This document shows positions 44,910 through 58,100 of a stretch of 64,000 bases of DNA, in pieces; position 1 is the stretch's first letter, and every line of letters starts with the position of its first letter. A program made the translations under genes and the position numbers. Origin of the DNA: Leptodactylus fallax (lineage: Eukaryota; Chordata; Amphibia; Anura; Leptodactylidae); the NCBI GenBank assembly GCA_947044405.1, contig CAMRHE010000460.1, positions 124,001 through 188,000 of the forward strand, written 5' to 3'. The notes under the pieces are model-generated. The model made no database searches and was not told the DNA's origin. It saw nothing but the letters and a program-made list of their open reading frames with translations.

Positions 44910-47690
44910 TTACTCACACCTTGTGGAAAAAAATGCCTTAAACAGATATTGAACCCATGAAAATTCTTTACTGTGAGCATTTAAAAAAGTCCACCCCATC
45001 TGTATAGTCAGGAGTGTGATATGTGCGTGTAGCCCCGGCTCACACCCTCCCTGCACTGCACTAGTGACAAGTGACCTAAATCGGGAGGTTTGTCTGCTGT
45101 GAATATTCTCGTGACCGCGGTGAAACTACAATCATTTCTGAGTAAAGTGACATAAAAAAATTCCAAACAAAGATGTTCTACCTAAACTTGTGAATAATGT
45201 GTTATTTTTGAGGACATTGTGGCTTACATTGGGAATATTCTGACAGGGATTCCATCACATTGGGCACTGTCATTGTAGACATTGTAGCTGACATTATTAT
45301 CAGGTTGACATTTGGGGCATTGTGGCTTTCACTAGGGAAATTGTGACAGTGATACAATGTAGCGCTGGAGAAATTGTCGCTTTGATTTTTAAAGATATGT
45401 TATCAAGTGAAAACTTGTCTCATCCCGGCTCATGTAGTCTGGAGAACACAACATATATCACAAGAATGTGGGTGTAATGCCCGACTAGACACGGACAGAG
45501 ATTGCCTTAGATTAGGGCACAGCAAAGAACACATCACATTGCAATAAATCATCAGAGCATTGTGCATTGACTTCCTCTATATAGGGGAAATATAGGGATG
45601 CACATATACAGATAACATGTCTTTGATGTGCCCCCCAGGTTAATGTCAGGGGTCAGTCATTCTCCTGACCTATCTCCTCTACACAATTACATTGGATATT
45701 CTTAAGACACGTGAATTCTTTACATGTAGCAGATAAATAATGTCGTGTTCCATGTGCGCAGCGGGGACAGAATATGGTAATGACATGTGCAATGTGGGAT
45801 GAAAATGCTCTAAATACCAATCTATGTCCTCTATCGCTCCAACCTCCCCCACACAGACACATGATGATAGATGGAGCAATCTAAAGCTGCACCCTGACCC
45901 AATCCAGGGGTGCCCTGCTATCTGAAGTTCTTGTACTCCAATGCTACCTACCATGTGCTATTTGTAAAGGGCAGAGACATAGGCTAGATCATCAGCATCA
46001 GAACGGTGGAGGTGCAACACCCGGCCCACCCACCAATCAGCTGATTTACCTGCTAGAAGGTATATGCTACTCAAGTGAATGGAAGCAGAGCTGCAGTTCC
46101 CCATCGCCACGGTGTACATCTCTATACACTATGTATAGCTTCCGGCTCTGTACACTGTAGCAGTGACATTGGGGAACTGTTTACTTGAATAGGAGCAGAG
46201 CAGTTTCCAACCAGATACATCGTTTACAGTTTCTGGTGACTGGAACAGCTGATCTGTGCAGGGTCTGGGTGTCCGACCCCACCAATCTAATACTGATGAC
46301 CTATCCACAGGATATTATCCATTATGCCTTGGTCTTGGACAACCCCTTTAATTCTGGTGTCTTCCTACATGCTAGAGTGACCTTTAGGGTTTGCTCAGGA
46401 CCCGCTATGGCTGCTGCCTCTGTTTCTCCTACATCTTATAACAGTAAACCTCAGGCACAATGTTCCTAAGTTTGCAAAATATATTTATTATATTATTTGG
46501 AAATTCAGCTTTACTTTTTCTAGTAATTTATTTCTTTGCTGTCTATAGATTAGCAATAAGATGGAGCCGAGGATGCGGGTGATACAAAATAGCGCGATCC
46601 GAGTATTCCTCTTTATGGAAATAATATTCTGTAACGGCAGTGGCTTCTTACAGCAGGATAATATCCCGGCCACACTGCAGAAATTCTTAAGGAATGGTTT
46701 GAGGAACTTGACAAAGAATTCAAGGTGTTGACTTGACCTTCCAATTTCCAAGATCCCAAGTCAACAAACCACGGAATGTGCAGAAAACAACAAGTCTAAT
46801 CCATGGAGACTCCACCTCATGTCTTTAAAGACCTTAGTCCTGTAGTCAAAACTTGTCACTTTTCCACCAGATAGGTGATAAGATAAATAAGGGACTTTTA
46901 CCAGGCCTGGGGGACAGTTTTCTGGTGTAAAAGGCTTGAAAAAGTCACAATTTTTACCCAAGTTGGGGTTTTGTGCAGAAGTTGTGACTTTTCTCTTTCA
47001 CCCTGTTCTTGTCACTTTCCTGAAAGAAGAGGCATCAGGCGGGCCCCCAGACCTGGCACGTTTACTGGTGTGCACGATGCCTGAAATCTATGCCATCTAT
47101 GACCCAGAGTAGATTTCAGTGCAGGTGCGCGGTCCGGAGGATGAGCCTGATTTATGATCCGCATCCTCTAACTTACTAAACACGGGTCTTGATAAATGCC
47201 CCCCTATAGGTCAGATATCTCATCCTTATCTTCAGTAGTCTCATTTATATGGCTGATGGGGCGTAAGTCTCGATCAGTGGGGTTCCCAGCAGTCAGGCTC
47301 ACAGCAGACACCAAACACCTAGTCTGTGTGATCTAAAGACCTCGATAAGATCTTGTGGAGTCCATGGATCGTGACAGTATGAAGAGCACCTACACAGTAT
47401 TAGGTGGGTAGTTTTAACGTTATGCTTGATCAGTGTGCATGTATTTACTTCTAATGGGGATATCTCACTAAGATAGATGTTCTCTGCACTATTAGGGTTC
47501 GCCACCTGGGACCCCCATTTGTGAACCAGAGTTTATAGTTCAGCATTGATCGTAACAAGGGATGTCACCATGATGTTTAGATTACAACCTCCTCCATTCA
47601 GCATGGGGTTAGTGGAGGTGGAAGAGTGGGTGTAGGGTGTAGTGGATGGGTTGTCAGCGTCCGCAGCGCGCTCCACTCTGATGCAGGTGA

Positions 47691-47960
47691 AATGTATCTT
47701 AGGATTAGCGATGACTATTATTTCTCCCCATTAGCCAGTAACAAGCTTTATGGACTGTGGTAATGATGGCCCAGTTAGCAGACTATAGAGGCCTGGATGG
47801 CCACGTTAATGACTGCGCCAATTAGTCTACTCCTCATAGATGTATAAGAGGTTAAACCCATTACATTACAGTGAAGACAAGGTCATTAGTTCTCCACAAT
47901 TGCCATAATTTAATTACTACTTTGCTATGTTATTATTAATGGCCCAAGTTGTGATACTTG
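47691..47960. promoter_or_regulatory. Candidate conserved noncoding element
   Basis: A repeat-free island with several TAAT/ATTA homeodomain cores (cattagccag, gttaatgac, caattag, taatttaattac) and balanced composition, unlike the surrounding repeats. There is no coding frame. The call is by texture only and needs cross-species comparison. Confidence 0.3.
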
Positions 47961-48587
47961 TGTGTAATGGGAAAGTTCTCAGAGTCTTCGGCACTGACTT
48001 TCGTCTTCTGAAGGTGAACAGACGGAAATCCTACTAGTTATATATTTATTTTCCTGACAGAAACATCAATTATATTCTCTAATTAAAAGGATTAATTGAT
48101 GTTTTACCTAGAAGATGTCGCCAAAGAAAAGAAGCCATTAGTCTGGTTTATGCCGCCATTTCCATTTGACGCTGCAGCAGACGATGAAATCAGGAAAAGC
48201 GCACTTTGTATATTTTGTATTCTGAGGATTTGACAAACATATTTTTCACGAGATTTCATTGACCAATCACTGACCCCAGCCTGTGACCTGTACACAGATG
48301 ACACGTCATTGCTGAGGCCACTGATTGGCTGCGGCAGTGACCTAAGCACAAATGGGACGTCATAAGAAGACGTCATCGAGCACCGTCAGCGGAGACGGCC
48401 AGGCTGGGGAGCGGTGAACGACTTACTTTACTTTATTTCTTGTTTAAATTGTTTGAACGTCTTTAAGTATTTTTTTTTTCAAGTTGGACAATCCCATTTA
48501 CAAGCAGTAAGTGCAACAGACTTGATAATTATCAGCCCAACCAATATTTTCAACTCAAAGCGATCTTCTCAAATCGCCAAAAACCTC

Positions 48588-49376
48588 TTAAAGAGAATCT
48601 TTCACCACCTCCACCAAGTCCAGCTCTTTTCATTCTTTAGCAGGCGCTGCTCCACTGATTCTGGCACAGTTGGAATTATTTCTCTACCCCCCCCACAGTT
48701 CCTGAACAATTAGTGCAGTTAGTTGTGGTGCCTGATTTTCTAACTACACTCCCTAATGTCAAGTGGGTGGTGCCAGGTAGATACAGACAAGGGGGTGTGA
48801 CTCAGAGCTCCACTGAGAAGTGGACAGTGTCAGAGACTAAATAACAGGCACCAAAACTAACAGCACTGATTGCTCAGGAATGATGGGGACTAGAGAAAAA
48901 AAAAAACTCTTTAAAGTGAACCTTAAAGATAACCTTTCACCACATCCACCAATTCCAGTTCTTAGCATCTGTTAATAGTCCCCACCCTCCACTGATTCCT
49001 GTACAGTTGAAATTTTCTCTCTAACCCCCACCATTCCTGAGTAACAAGTGCAGTTAGTTTTGGTGCCTGATGTACTGTTTAATTTCTGTACTGTCAGGTG
49101 GGCGGTGTCAGGCAGGGAATATGATTCAGAGCTCCAATCAGAAGCAGCCAGTGTTAGAGCTTAGAATCACACCCCCTTGTCTGACCTGCCTGACACCGCC
49201 CACCTGACAGTACAGAGGCGAAATAGTATATCAAGTACCAAAACTAACAGCATTGATTGCTCAGGAGCGGTGGGGGCTAGTGAAAAAAATCCAACTGTGC
49301 CAGAATCAGTGGAGGGGGGCTATTAATAGATGTAAAAAGCTGGACTTGTTGGAGGTGGTGAAAGGTTCTCTTTAGA
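48588..49376. mobile_element. Foldback elements, family F copies 3 and 4 in tandem
   Basis: Two adjacent copies: 48588-48910 starts agagaatctttcaccacctc and appears to have lost part of its right arm; 48915-49376 starts aaagataacctttcaccac and ends ggtggtgaaaggttctcttta, its inverted copy. Both contain tggtgcctgat, caggtgggcggtgtcaggcagg and the mirrored cctgcctgacaccgcccacctg. No reading frame. Confidence 0.85.
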
Positions 49377-49920
49377 TCACCATTACCTGACTTTTAGTGA
49401 ATTTCTATTTATACTGTAATCTAAACTAATATTTTAGTACATACAAATTAGAGGTTTTAGTTGCCGTCTGTCTGAAGTTCATGGATCTTGTGTGTCCAGG
49501 CATCATATCTTGTATCATAGATTTTGATAAAACAGACTGTTTTGCACCCATTCCTATGAGCGCACGCGGCAGCCTGAGAATTCCTAATAAGACTGCTAGA
49601 AAATGAAGTCAAAACTAAGAAGAGATTGTATCTGTAGAGATTGATCCACCGGAGAGATTTGCCATATAAAATCTTCTGTCTGTCATACCCCTGCAAGTGA
49701 TTAAAATTTGGATTTTCATCACTTTGTTTATTTCCCTTGAGTCTAAACAGCAAATGGTAAAGCATAAAACAGAGGGATATAATGGTCTATAGGGTAAACA
49801 GCCTCGCTAATAAACTGAGACGTATAGGGTGGTGGGAGGCAAGTTCTGAATCTCATGTTAGATCATAGAGATGTATAAAAGATGGTTAATGCTGCTGACA
49901 TCTGCTCCACCTCAAACTAC

Positions 49921-50193
49921 TAGACTGCCCTATAGACGCCCGTACATACTCCCCTATAGACGCCCCTATAGACTCCCCTATAGACTCCCATATAGATGCC
50001 CCTATAAACGCCCCTATAGACGCCCCTACATACTCTGCTATAGACTCCCCTATAGACGCCCCTACATACTCTGCTATAGACTCCCCTATAGACACCCCTA
50101 TGGACTCCCCTATAGATGCCCCTATAGACACCCCTATGGACTCCCCTGTAGACACCCCTATGGACTCCCCTATATACCCCCTATAGACGCCCC
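49921..50193. repeat. 12 bp minisatellite, about 23 copies
   Basis: Units ctatagacgccc and ctatagactccc, with catactctg variants that mark a 36 bp higher-order block repeated at about 50025-50085. Twelve is a multiple of three, so both strands stay open (PYRRPYRLPYR on plus, GASIGESI on minus). Not a gene. Confidence 0.94.
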
Positions 50194-52640
50194 ATCTTGA
50201 TGTAGATTTGCATTATTAAAGTAAATTCATGAAAAAAATGAGAATTGACTGTTAGCGTTGTCCTTGAGTTTTTCTTTCCTTTTAACCTCTGCTCCTTCCT
50301 GCACATGGCACGATCAGTCCGGATGCAGAACGGATTCCGCACATCATATAAAGTCTCTCTGCAGGATCCTGTGACATCTAGCACATGGAGAATTTCTTTA
50401 TACTGATGACACTGCAGACCATGACGATACTTCGGTGCGATGACCATTAAAGGGTTATTCCCAGCTTGGCAAATCATTGGCAGAGACAGAACTAGTGGCC
50501 ATAAGTATGGATGTGGCCCGCACTGCTTGTCTGTTTCCATGAACTCCACCGTCGTGGTTGGGACTTGCAGTCAGCTTTTCCCGTCTCTGTCATGATTTGG
50601 TGCGATGGGAATAACCTTATAAGTCATGAGAAGAACCTTTGAAATCTTTATAGTGTGAACCCCCTGTTAGTGTCATTTCTGGTCTTAAATAAAAATATGC
50701 CCGGTCTTAAAAATTCATCCTGTTCCTATAGTTCTGCTACTGAATTGACTCCTGAGGTTGATCATAATCCTGACCACAACCTTGTCCCTGACTCTGCTCC
50801 TGCCTTGGTCTTTGTCTGCCTGGTATCTGTTGTTCTACTCCTGGTTCTGAGCTTTGGTTCTTAGCTTGCACACTGCTCCCCTTTCCTCCTTGTCCATCTC
50901 TGGTGATGACTCTTGCCCTGTTCCTGATGATGCTACTATTGCCACCAATCTGTGAATATTTTGGGGGGCCAGGACGTGGGGATTTTTCTGAGGTACTCCT
51001 CCTGGTGAGGTTGGAGGATCCCTTAGTCTTTGCTCCTCAGTCTACTCATTGCCTAATGGTTTGCAGTTTAGGGAATCTACATTCTGGTCTGTAACCCTTC
51101 TTCTTCTGCTCCTTCACCTAGGGAATAAAGCAGTAGAGCGACGTTCTTGATGTATGAAGCCACCCTCGCTAGGTTTGTTGCCTCACACGCTATAGCACTG
51201 GAGTGGGCAGAAAGGTATGGATGAAACAAATGTATACGTAAGACTACATTCACATCAGAGGTTGTCCATCGAAGAGACTGTCTGAAATTGTAAAGGGAAA
51301 AGTCCTGCGAGCCCCGAAATCTTAGTCTGATGATATCAGTGAGAAAATAATGAATTCCCGATGGATCTTATTATAATCTAAGGGGTCCCTTGGGCTCCAT
51401 TGTTATCCGTAATTAGACAGATCTGTTTTATTGCTTAATCCATTCTTGTGATCCGTTGTAATACTAGAAGAACAGATTACGTGACGCAAATGTGAACACA
51501 CCTTAAGGTTGTAGTTTTTATTTCTTTTGATACAGTATGAATGGACTATGAGGCCCCCGATGGGCACATTTTGTAATGTTTGTTGAATGACATATGATTT
51601 ATTGTAGCCGACCATAGGATTCTATTGTACAATATTAGATTTGTGCTTAATAGTCAAGTCATGTTAGAATGCAAATCATATGACGTGTTTTCATGCTTCA
51701 AAAGAGACTCTGGAATTTCTATTGAAATGTTGGCAACTATGTCAAAGGACTTAACAAAATTTAAGAAGCAGAAAAAAAGTCTTCCTAACAGCAGCATTCA
51801 AAATGAATCTAAGCCTTTCAGCGGTGTGATCTTTAATCCCCTGTGAGGTAACACACTTATAGGACAGAAAGTAGACCAGAGATGACGCGGCCATCAAAAC
51901 CGGAGCAGCTGGAGAGGAATCCGAACACCCAACATTAAAGCGAGGCGGAGAAAGTAACCTTGATCCACTATATTTATTCATTGTATCTAATGATGTCGAG
52001 TCATCCAGAGTTTATTGGGTATATTCACATAGAAGTCTTCATTTAGTTGTGGATAGTCACAGTATTCCGTCTTTATTCTACCTATGACCAAGAATTCAAG
52101 AGGAATATCCATAAAATAAGATTTCCCATTGTAATTATTCATCATAGAGTAAACACGACCGCTGACATAGACACTTGTACACAGGTGCTAGGGGTACATA
52201 CGTCAGCACTGCCGGCATTAGCATCAGAATAACGTGCTTAAAGGGTATACTAGTATTGTAGTCAATGGTATAAGACCTATAATTGTGCCTGACTCACATA
52301 GTCCTCTCCTCGGACTCACAAAGAACCCTCTGTGCTGTCACAGTAGTGCTGGATTAACTGGTAATTTACACTATAATCTGACAAGGGACTGTTTTGGTCT
52401 CATATTGGATTATTGGGATTTCCGGACCATCTGGCTTTCTAGGACGTTATATAAATACATTACATGATGAAACAGTAGCCATATAGAAGGTACGGCGGTC
52501 GCAATTGCATCCTGACAACCTGTAAGAGGGTTGAACATAGAATCTCTTACAAAATATGGATCTGTCTGATATGGACCTCACTGTTTAGCACTGAACTGCT
52601 GTATACTTGTTGTTGCTATCAGTTGGACTACCTGTTGTGG
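50194..52640. other. Intergenic, no gene seen
   Basis: Positions 50640-51070 are pyrimidine-rich text with repeated ctgctcctgccttgg-type words and may be an old LTR remnant. The rest is mixed. No splice-bounded exon is supported. Confidence 0.45.
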
Positions 52641-54110
52641 TTGAGCCCTGAGCGGTGAGCCCTGAGCGGTGAGCCCTGAGCGGTGAGTCCTGAGCGGTGG
52701 GCCCTGAGCGGTGAAGTCCTGAGCGGTGAGCCCTGAGCGGTGAGTCCTGAGCGGTGAGCCCTGAGCGGTGAGTCCTGAGTGGTGGGCCCTGAGCGGTGAG
52801 TCCTGAGCGGTGGGCCCTGAGCGGTGAGTCCTGAGCGGTGGGCCCTGAGCGGTGAGCCCTGAGCGGTGAGCCCTGAGCGGTGAGTCCTGAGCGGTGAGCC
52901 CTGAGCGGTGAAGTCCTGAGCGGTGAGCCCTGAGCGGTGAAGTCCTGAGCGGTGAGCCCTGAGCGGTGAGTCCTGAGCGGTGAGCCCTGAGCGGTGAGTC
53001 CTGAGTGGTGGGCCCTGAGCGGTGAGTCCTGAGCGGTGGGCCCTGAGCGGTGAGTCCTGAGCGGTGAGCCCTGAGCGATGAGCGGTGAGTCCTGAGCGGT
53101 GAGTCCTGAGTGGTGGGCCCTGAGCGGTGAGTCCTGAGCGGTGGGCCCTGAGCGGTGAGTCCTGAGCGGTGGGCCCTGAGCGGTGAGTCCTGAGCGGTGA
53201 GCCCTGAGCGATGAGCGGTGAGTCCTGAGCGGTGAGTCCTGAGTGGTGGGCCCTGAGCGGTGAGTCCTGAGCGGTGGGCCCTGAGCGGTGAGTCCTGAGC
53301 GGTGGGCCCTGAGCGGTGAGCCCTGAGCGGTGAGTCCTGAGCGGTGAGCCCTGAGCGGTGAAGTCCTGAGCGGTGAGCCCTGAGCGGTGAGTCCTGAGCG
53401 GTGAGCCCTGAGCGGTGAGTCCTGAGTGGTGGGCCCTGAGCGGTGAGTCCTGAGCGGTGGGCCCTGAGTGGTGAGTCCTGAGCGGTGAGCCCTGAGCGAT
53501 GAGCGGTGAGTCCTGAGCGGTGGGCCCTGAGCGGTGAGTCCTGAGCGGTGAGCCCTGAGCGATGAGCCCTGAGCGGTGAGCCCTGAGCGGTGAGCCCTGA
53601 GCAGTGAAGTTCTGAGCGGTGAGTCCTGAGCGGTGAGTCCTGAGCAGTGAAGTCCTGAGCGGGAGTGAGCGGTGAGGGCGGTGAGTCCTGAGCGGTGAGC
53701 GGTGAGCGGTGAGTCCTGAGCGGGTGGGCCCTGAGCGGTGAGCGGTGAGCGGTGAGTCCTGAGCGGTGAGTCCTGAGCGGTGAGCCCTGAGCGATGAGCC
53801 CTGAGCGATGAGCCCTGAGCGGTGAAGTCCTGAGCGGTGAAGTCCTGATCGGTGAGCCCTGAGCAGTGAGTCCTGAGCGGTGAGCCCTGAGCGATGAGCG
53901 GTGAGTCCTGAGCGGTGAGTCCTGAGCGGTGAGCCCTGAGCGATGAGCGGTGAGTCCTGAGCGGTGAGTCCTGAGCGGTGAGCCCTGAGCGGTGAGTCCT
54001 GATCGATAAGTCCTGAGCGGTGAAGTCCTGATCGGTGAGCCCTGAGCAGTGAGTCCTGAGCGGTGAGTCCTGAGCAGTGAAGTCCTGAGCGGTGAGTCCT
54101 GAACAGTAAG
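52641..54110. repeat. 14 bp minisatellite with splice-donor-like units, about 1.5 kb
   Basis: Units ggtgagtcctgagc and ggtgagccctgagc, with variants ggtgggccctgagc, ggtgaagtcctgagc and gcgatgagc. Blocks of several units recur as higher-order copies, for example gcgatgagcggtgag at 53075 and 53208. Fourteen is not a multiple of three, so frames rotate, and minus-strand frames of 516 and 549 codons (HRSGLTAQDSPL repeats) are artefacts. Most units on the plus strand contain GGTGAGT or GGTGAGC, close to the 5' splice-site consensus. Confidence 0.96.
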
Positions 54111-54968
54111 TCGATGAACCGAGACCAATTTACATGAAGCAGAGCTGTTAACATTAAACTGAGCTGCTGATATAATACTGAGCTGCTATTAATATTGTTG
54201 GCTGCTGTTGAATGAGGAACTAGGACTTGAGAAGATATTTTCACAGTTTTTGTTAAAAAAAAAAAAAAAAACACCATCCCTTCATTTCACTTTCTCTTCT
54301 TCCTTTCTCTCCATTCTTCTTTGTTTTCCTTCCTTCACTTCCTAAACTGTGGATGTGCCCAATTCTCAAGCCTCATGCGATCCTGCTGATTCCCTCAACC
54401 ACAAAACAGAAATTCCTAGTTACCTGGGGCACGAGCAGTTCCCGCTGCCTCCCCTCCTTTTCCCATCACAGCTTATGTTCCAATTCTCCCATTCCCCCAC
54501 ACACTGCGGGTCCTCCTGACGCCCAGAATTCTATTAGGTAAATCCCATTTCCTGGCGTTGACTTCTCTCTGCCCTCCCCATACTTGGTCTCTCATCTCTC
54601 TCTGTGCTTGCCATTTCTTCCTCTGATTCACAGCAGAAATGGTCAACGTGTAGTTCTCTCTTTTGCCCTCTATGGGCTTTACCAGGTTATCAAATACATG
54701 AACTGCGGAACTGACTCAGCCCAGTTTTATTACTTATCATTATTTAAGATTTAAGGGCAGAAGTCACAGGAACACATACAAAGATGGACGGACACCAACC
54801 TCGTAGGAGTTGTATAAAGGCAGGAACAGCTCTGATAATGTATCTGGTAACTGCTTCTCCTCTCTCTATAGCAATAACAACACATACATGGCCATTGAAT
54901 GTCTTTGAGTTATCAGCAGATCCAGAAGTAGGGTCAGACTGGTCCACTAATGGACCCACAAGTTTTAG
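54111..54968. other. Intergenic, no gene seen
   Basis: This contains an A-run at 54255-54271 and a pyrimidine-rich stretch at 54280-54620. Nothing coding is supported. Confidence 0.5.
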
Positions 54969-55195
54969 GGTGGCTCAGTGGTTAGTGGGTTCGAATCCTG
55001 CCAAGGACAACATCTGCAAGGAGTTTGTATGTTCTCCCTGTGTTTGTGTGGGTTTCCTCCGGATACTCCAGTTTCCTCCCAAACGCCAATGGCATCCTGA
55101 TAGGGAATGTAGATTGTGAGCCCTATATGGGACAGTGACTGTCGATGTCTGTAAAGCGCTGCGGAATAAGATGGCGCTATATAAGTAAGCATAAT
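54969..55195 (+). mobile_element. tRNA-derived SINE, internally deleted
   Basis: An A-box-like TGGCTCAGTGG at 54971-54981 and a perfect B-box-like GGTTCGAATCC at 54988-54998 are only 6 bases apart, where tRNA-type RNA polymerase III promoters have about 30 or more, so the middle of the tRNA-like head is deleted. The body (catgttctccctgtgtttg onward, cctccggatactccag) and the tail (gtaaagcgctgcggaataag, ctatataagtaagcataa) match a common vertebrate SINE layout as I recall it. Confidence 0.7.
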
Positions 55196-58100
55196 CAGTT
55201 TTAGTACAAGAAAATCTGTTTCCATTAGAAGAGATGGAAGGAGCTTGTGTCGGAGGTCTCAAGGTGGTGGAAACCCATGGCCAGTTGTCCCTCTTGCACC
55301 ATTTAGAATTTTATTCTGTTTGCAAGTATAGGAAGTTTTTCCAGACAGTATAGTTTTGTGATATTGTGCCTCAAAGTGATGTACTATATATGTCTATGTG
55401 TAGCTACCCATTGTTTCTGCAGCTTTTGATGGTTTTGCTAGCATGTTGCGAGATTCAACTGGTTTCATAAGAAATTGGAGCCCTTAACCAAACCTGAGCT
55501 CAGTTAAGGCTGGACACATCTGTAAGAAGTTGGGATTGCATATCCTCGAAGGTATACCTTGTGATCTTAGCAGGCGACAACTTTCATATTCTAGACAACT
55601 CTAACAAATGCCTTAAATTCCCGGTAGCCCAAAACGCGGCTTGTTGCATTTTACAATCCTTATTACAATTTTATTTTCTGGACAGTTTTATGGCTGAATT
55701 TATCTGTATATTTATGTTTACTTCACACACTAAACTGAGACTATAATGTGGAAGTTTCTGGAAACAGACAGAAGGTGAATCACCAGTGAAAACAGCGAAT
55801 TACCCCCAGCTATGCTCGGCTGCCTTTCCTCATTATACACAATGTAGATGGAATGAATCTTAGAACAATCCAGGACCTTTAATACTCTAGTGGAAAATCC
55901 ATCATTCCAGTGGTATTTTATCTTGTACAAGTTGTGGAATGAGCTGACAGCCAAAACTGATCCACCATAATTTATCCACTCAACAGGGATCCCCAGTAAT
56001 CCAAGGCGTAACTGACTGGCATGTTTACTTAGCGGAGCAGCTCTCCCAACATCGCGTGATGTCATTGGACTGTAGCATACCATAACAGGTAGTTGTATAG
56101 CCCCATATACAGGCTCGGTGCACACATCCTAGTGGTATACATGAGCCCTAATATTGAATTTACAGAATGTCTGGGGATAACATGGTCATCTTAGCATACA
56201 ATTACTATATTGTTGGATTGCATATCTTACTTGGAGATTGGTACTCTAGCCACACACATATTTAGGAAACAAGCCCCAAGAAAGGGGCCCCTCGTAGCCT
56301 TTGGTGGGGGTCACTGCCGGCATCATTGTCTGCAATGTGATCATGTGTTATCGAAACAACATCACTGCACCCCCAGTACACATAGAGGGGTGCCCCCTTG
56401 TGTCATACAACAGGTAAGCAATGTGTCTCCAGTTATTATACATTATTGCCCTGATTTTCATGGATTTTGGACAATCACTTTCATCTGATACTCAGTAGTT
56501 ACTACTAACTAATACTTGTAACTGAGACAATGAAATGGGACCAGATTAACATAAGATCTTCTACCAGATCAGCTCATCACGTCCAGAATAATTTCATTAG
56601 TTTCTGCTCATTAATATTTGATGGGAATCATTGTAGTATATATTAAATATTGCTTAAAGGATCTGCTGACTAAAGCGTAAATTTACTGCAAACTCTTTGA
56701 TGGCTTCTCCGTCCAGTGGCCTAGATTTACTAATAGCCAGACATGGTAGACAGAGCCTGAAAATACACCAGATTTATCACAGTGACTGGTGCTGAATGAT
56801 ACAGCCGGCGTATCTTTACACTGCCTAGTTTATACCACTTATTATTTGGCTTACTTTGGGGAAAAATTTTAGTGCAATTTGTCGCATTTAAACCATGCTG
56901 CATTTTTTTATGAAACCACAGTCAGATGTCTAGGAAATCAGAAAAAATTTTGCTCAATCTAGAGGCAAAGACGTGTCTAAGATGCGCCACATTTATATGT
57001 ATTCTAGATATAAGTAAATCTGTCCCAATGTCCGACATCGCTTTCTACTCCAAAAATCTAAATATTGCAGACATTGAATCCCATGAGCAGGGTCTTCTCT
57101 ACAATAGACTCGGCCATGGCAAAAACACAAGATCCTGGCCCACAATACTTTTACTTGGTCTCAAGAACAGTCAGTTTTTGTAGCTTAATCTGATAACTCT
57201 TCATTCCTATGTTATTGCAGGAAGCAGATTCCCGGTTACGTGCGGCAATGACTAGAACTAGCCAGTTATATAGTTAGATAGGTTATGTTTATGCATTTCT
57301 CTTGCTTATATGGTGGCACCATATTCCGTAGCACTTTACATTGTCACCACTCAATGTTCTATTTTAAACTCTCACGTGGCGTCCTGTAGCATAAAAGCGC
57401 TGCGGGAAAAATCACAGCAGCGACACATCGGTAGTTCTTTCCGAAGCGCTTTTGACAGAAAATTCGCAGAGTTTTCCTCTGCGGATTTTCAGCTTCAATT
57501 ATACCTATAGGGAAACCGTCGCCGTTTCCATAGATATAATTGACATGCTGCGATTTCCGAAACCACAACAGATTTGGAAATCACTGCGTGTCTGCAGCAT
57601 GTATTGTAATACGCTGAGGATGGGATTCACTAGAATTCCATCCACTTCGCTGTGACTGTAAAACACTGCGGTGTTTCCGCCACGTGGGGCCCCGGCCTTA
57701 GTCAGATTCAGTTCTGCAAGGCAGAAGGAGTAACCACTGAGCCCCCTTCCTAATTGTAAATTAGATACCTGTGGGTTCCAATGAATGTCAAATTAAAGTC
57801 TGCCCAGTAAATCCAAAAACTTAGTTCACAAATCTACTTGATATTTAGTTTAACATTGTAAAAATCATTCAAGCAGCTGACCCCCAATGGCCGTGCCATC
57901 AGTGCCAGAGGATCCCCCTGTGTGTCCGAGCAGGAGACACCCAAATTTGAAGGGAATTTAAGTCTCTTTCTTTGGGGCTGTTTGATCGTGTCTGGGACAC
58001 GATACGGGGAGGCAATGCCGGGGTGTGACTGTGACCTCTACACCCCCAATAGCTACAAAACTGCCTAAACCTCATCAAATCTTGGAATTATCAAGAATTA

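Larger units (their letters stand above)
43991..47690. other. Intergenic, microsatellites and dispersed repeats, no gene
   Basis: This holds the microsatellites at 44340-44525 and 44886-44909, a weak decayed repeat of gacattgtggct-type units around 45210-45370, and dispersed repeats at 46180-46340 and 47200-47300. No coding exon. Confidence 0.5.

Noticed and set aside
45210..45370. Possible decayed tandem repeat (gacattgtggct words)
   Set aside because: Spacing is irregular and similarity too weak to support a repeat unit by eye.
52578..54277. Minus-strand open frames of 516 and 549 codons
   Set aside because: They are translations of the 14 bp array (HRSGLTAQDSPL repeats) in rotating phases. 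The coding potential is incidental.
55730..56125. 131-codon minus-strand open frame
   Set aside because: Unrecognised peptide without splice sites or homologous features that I can see. Probably chance.
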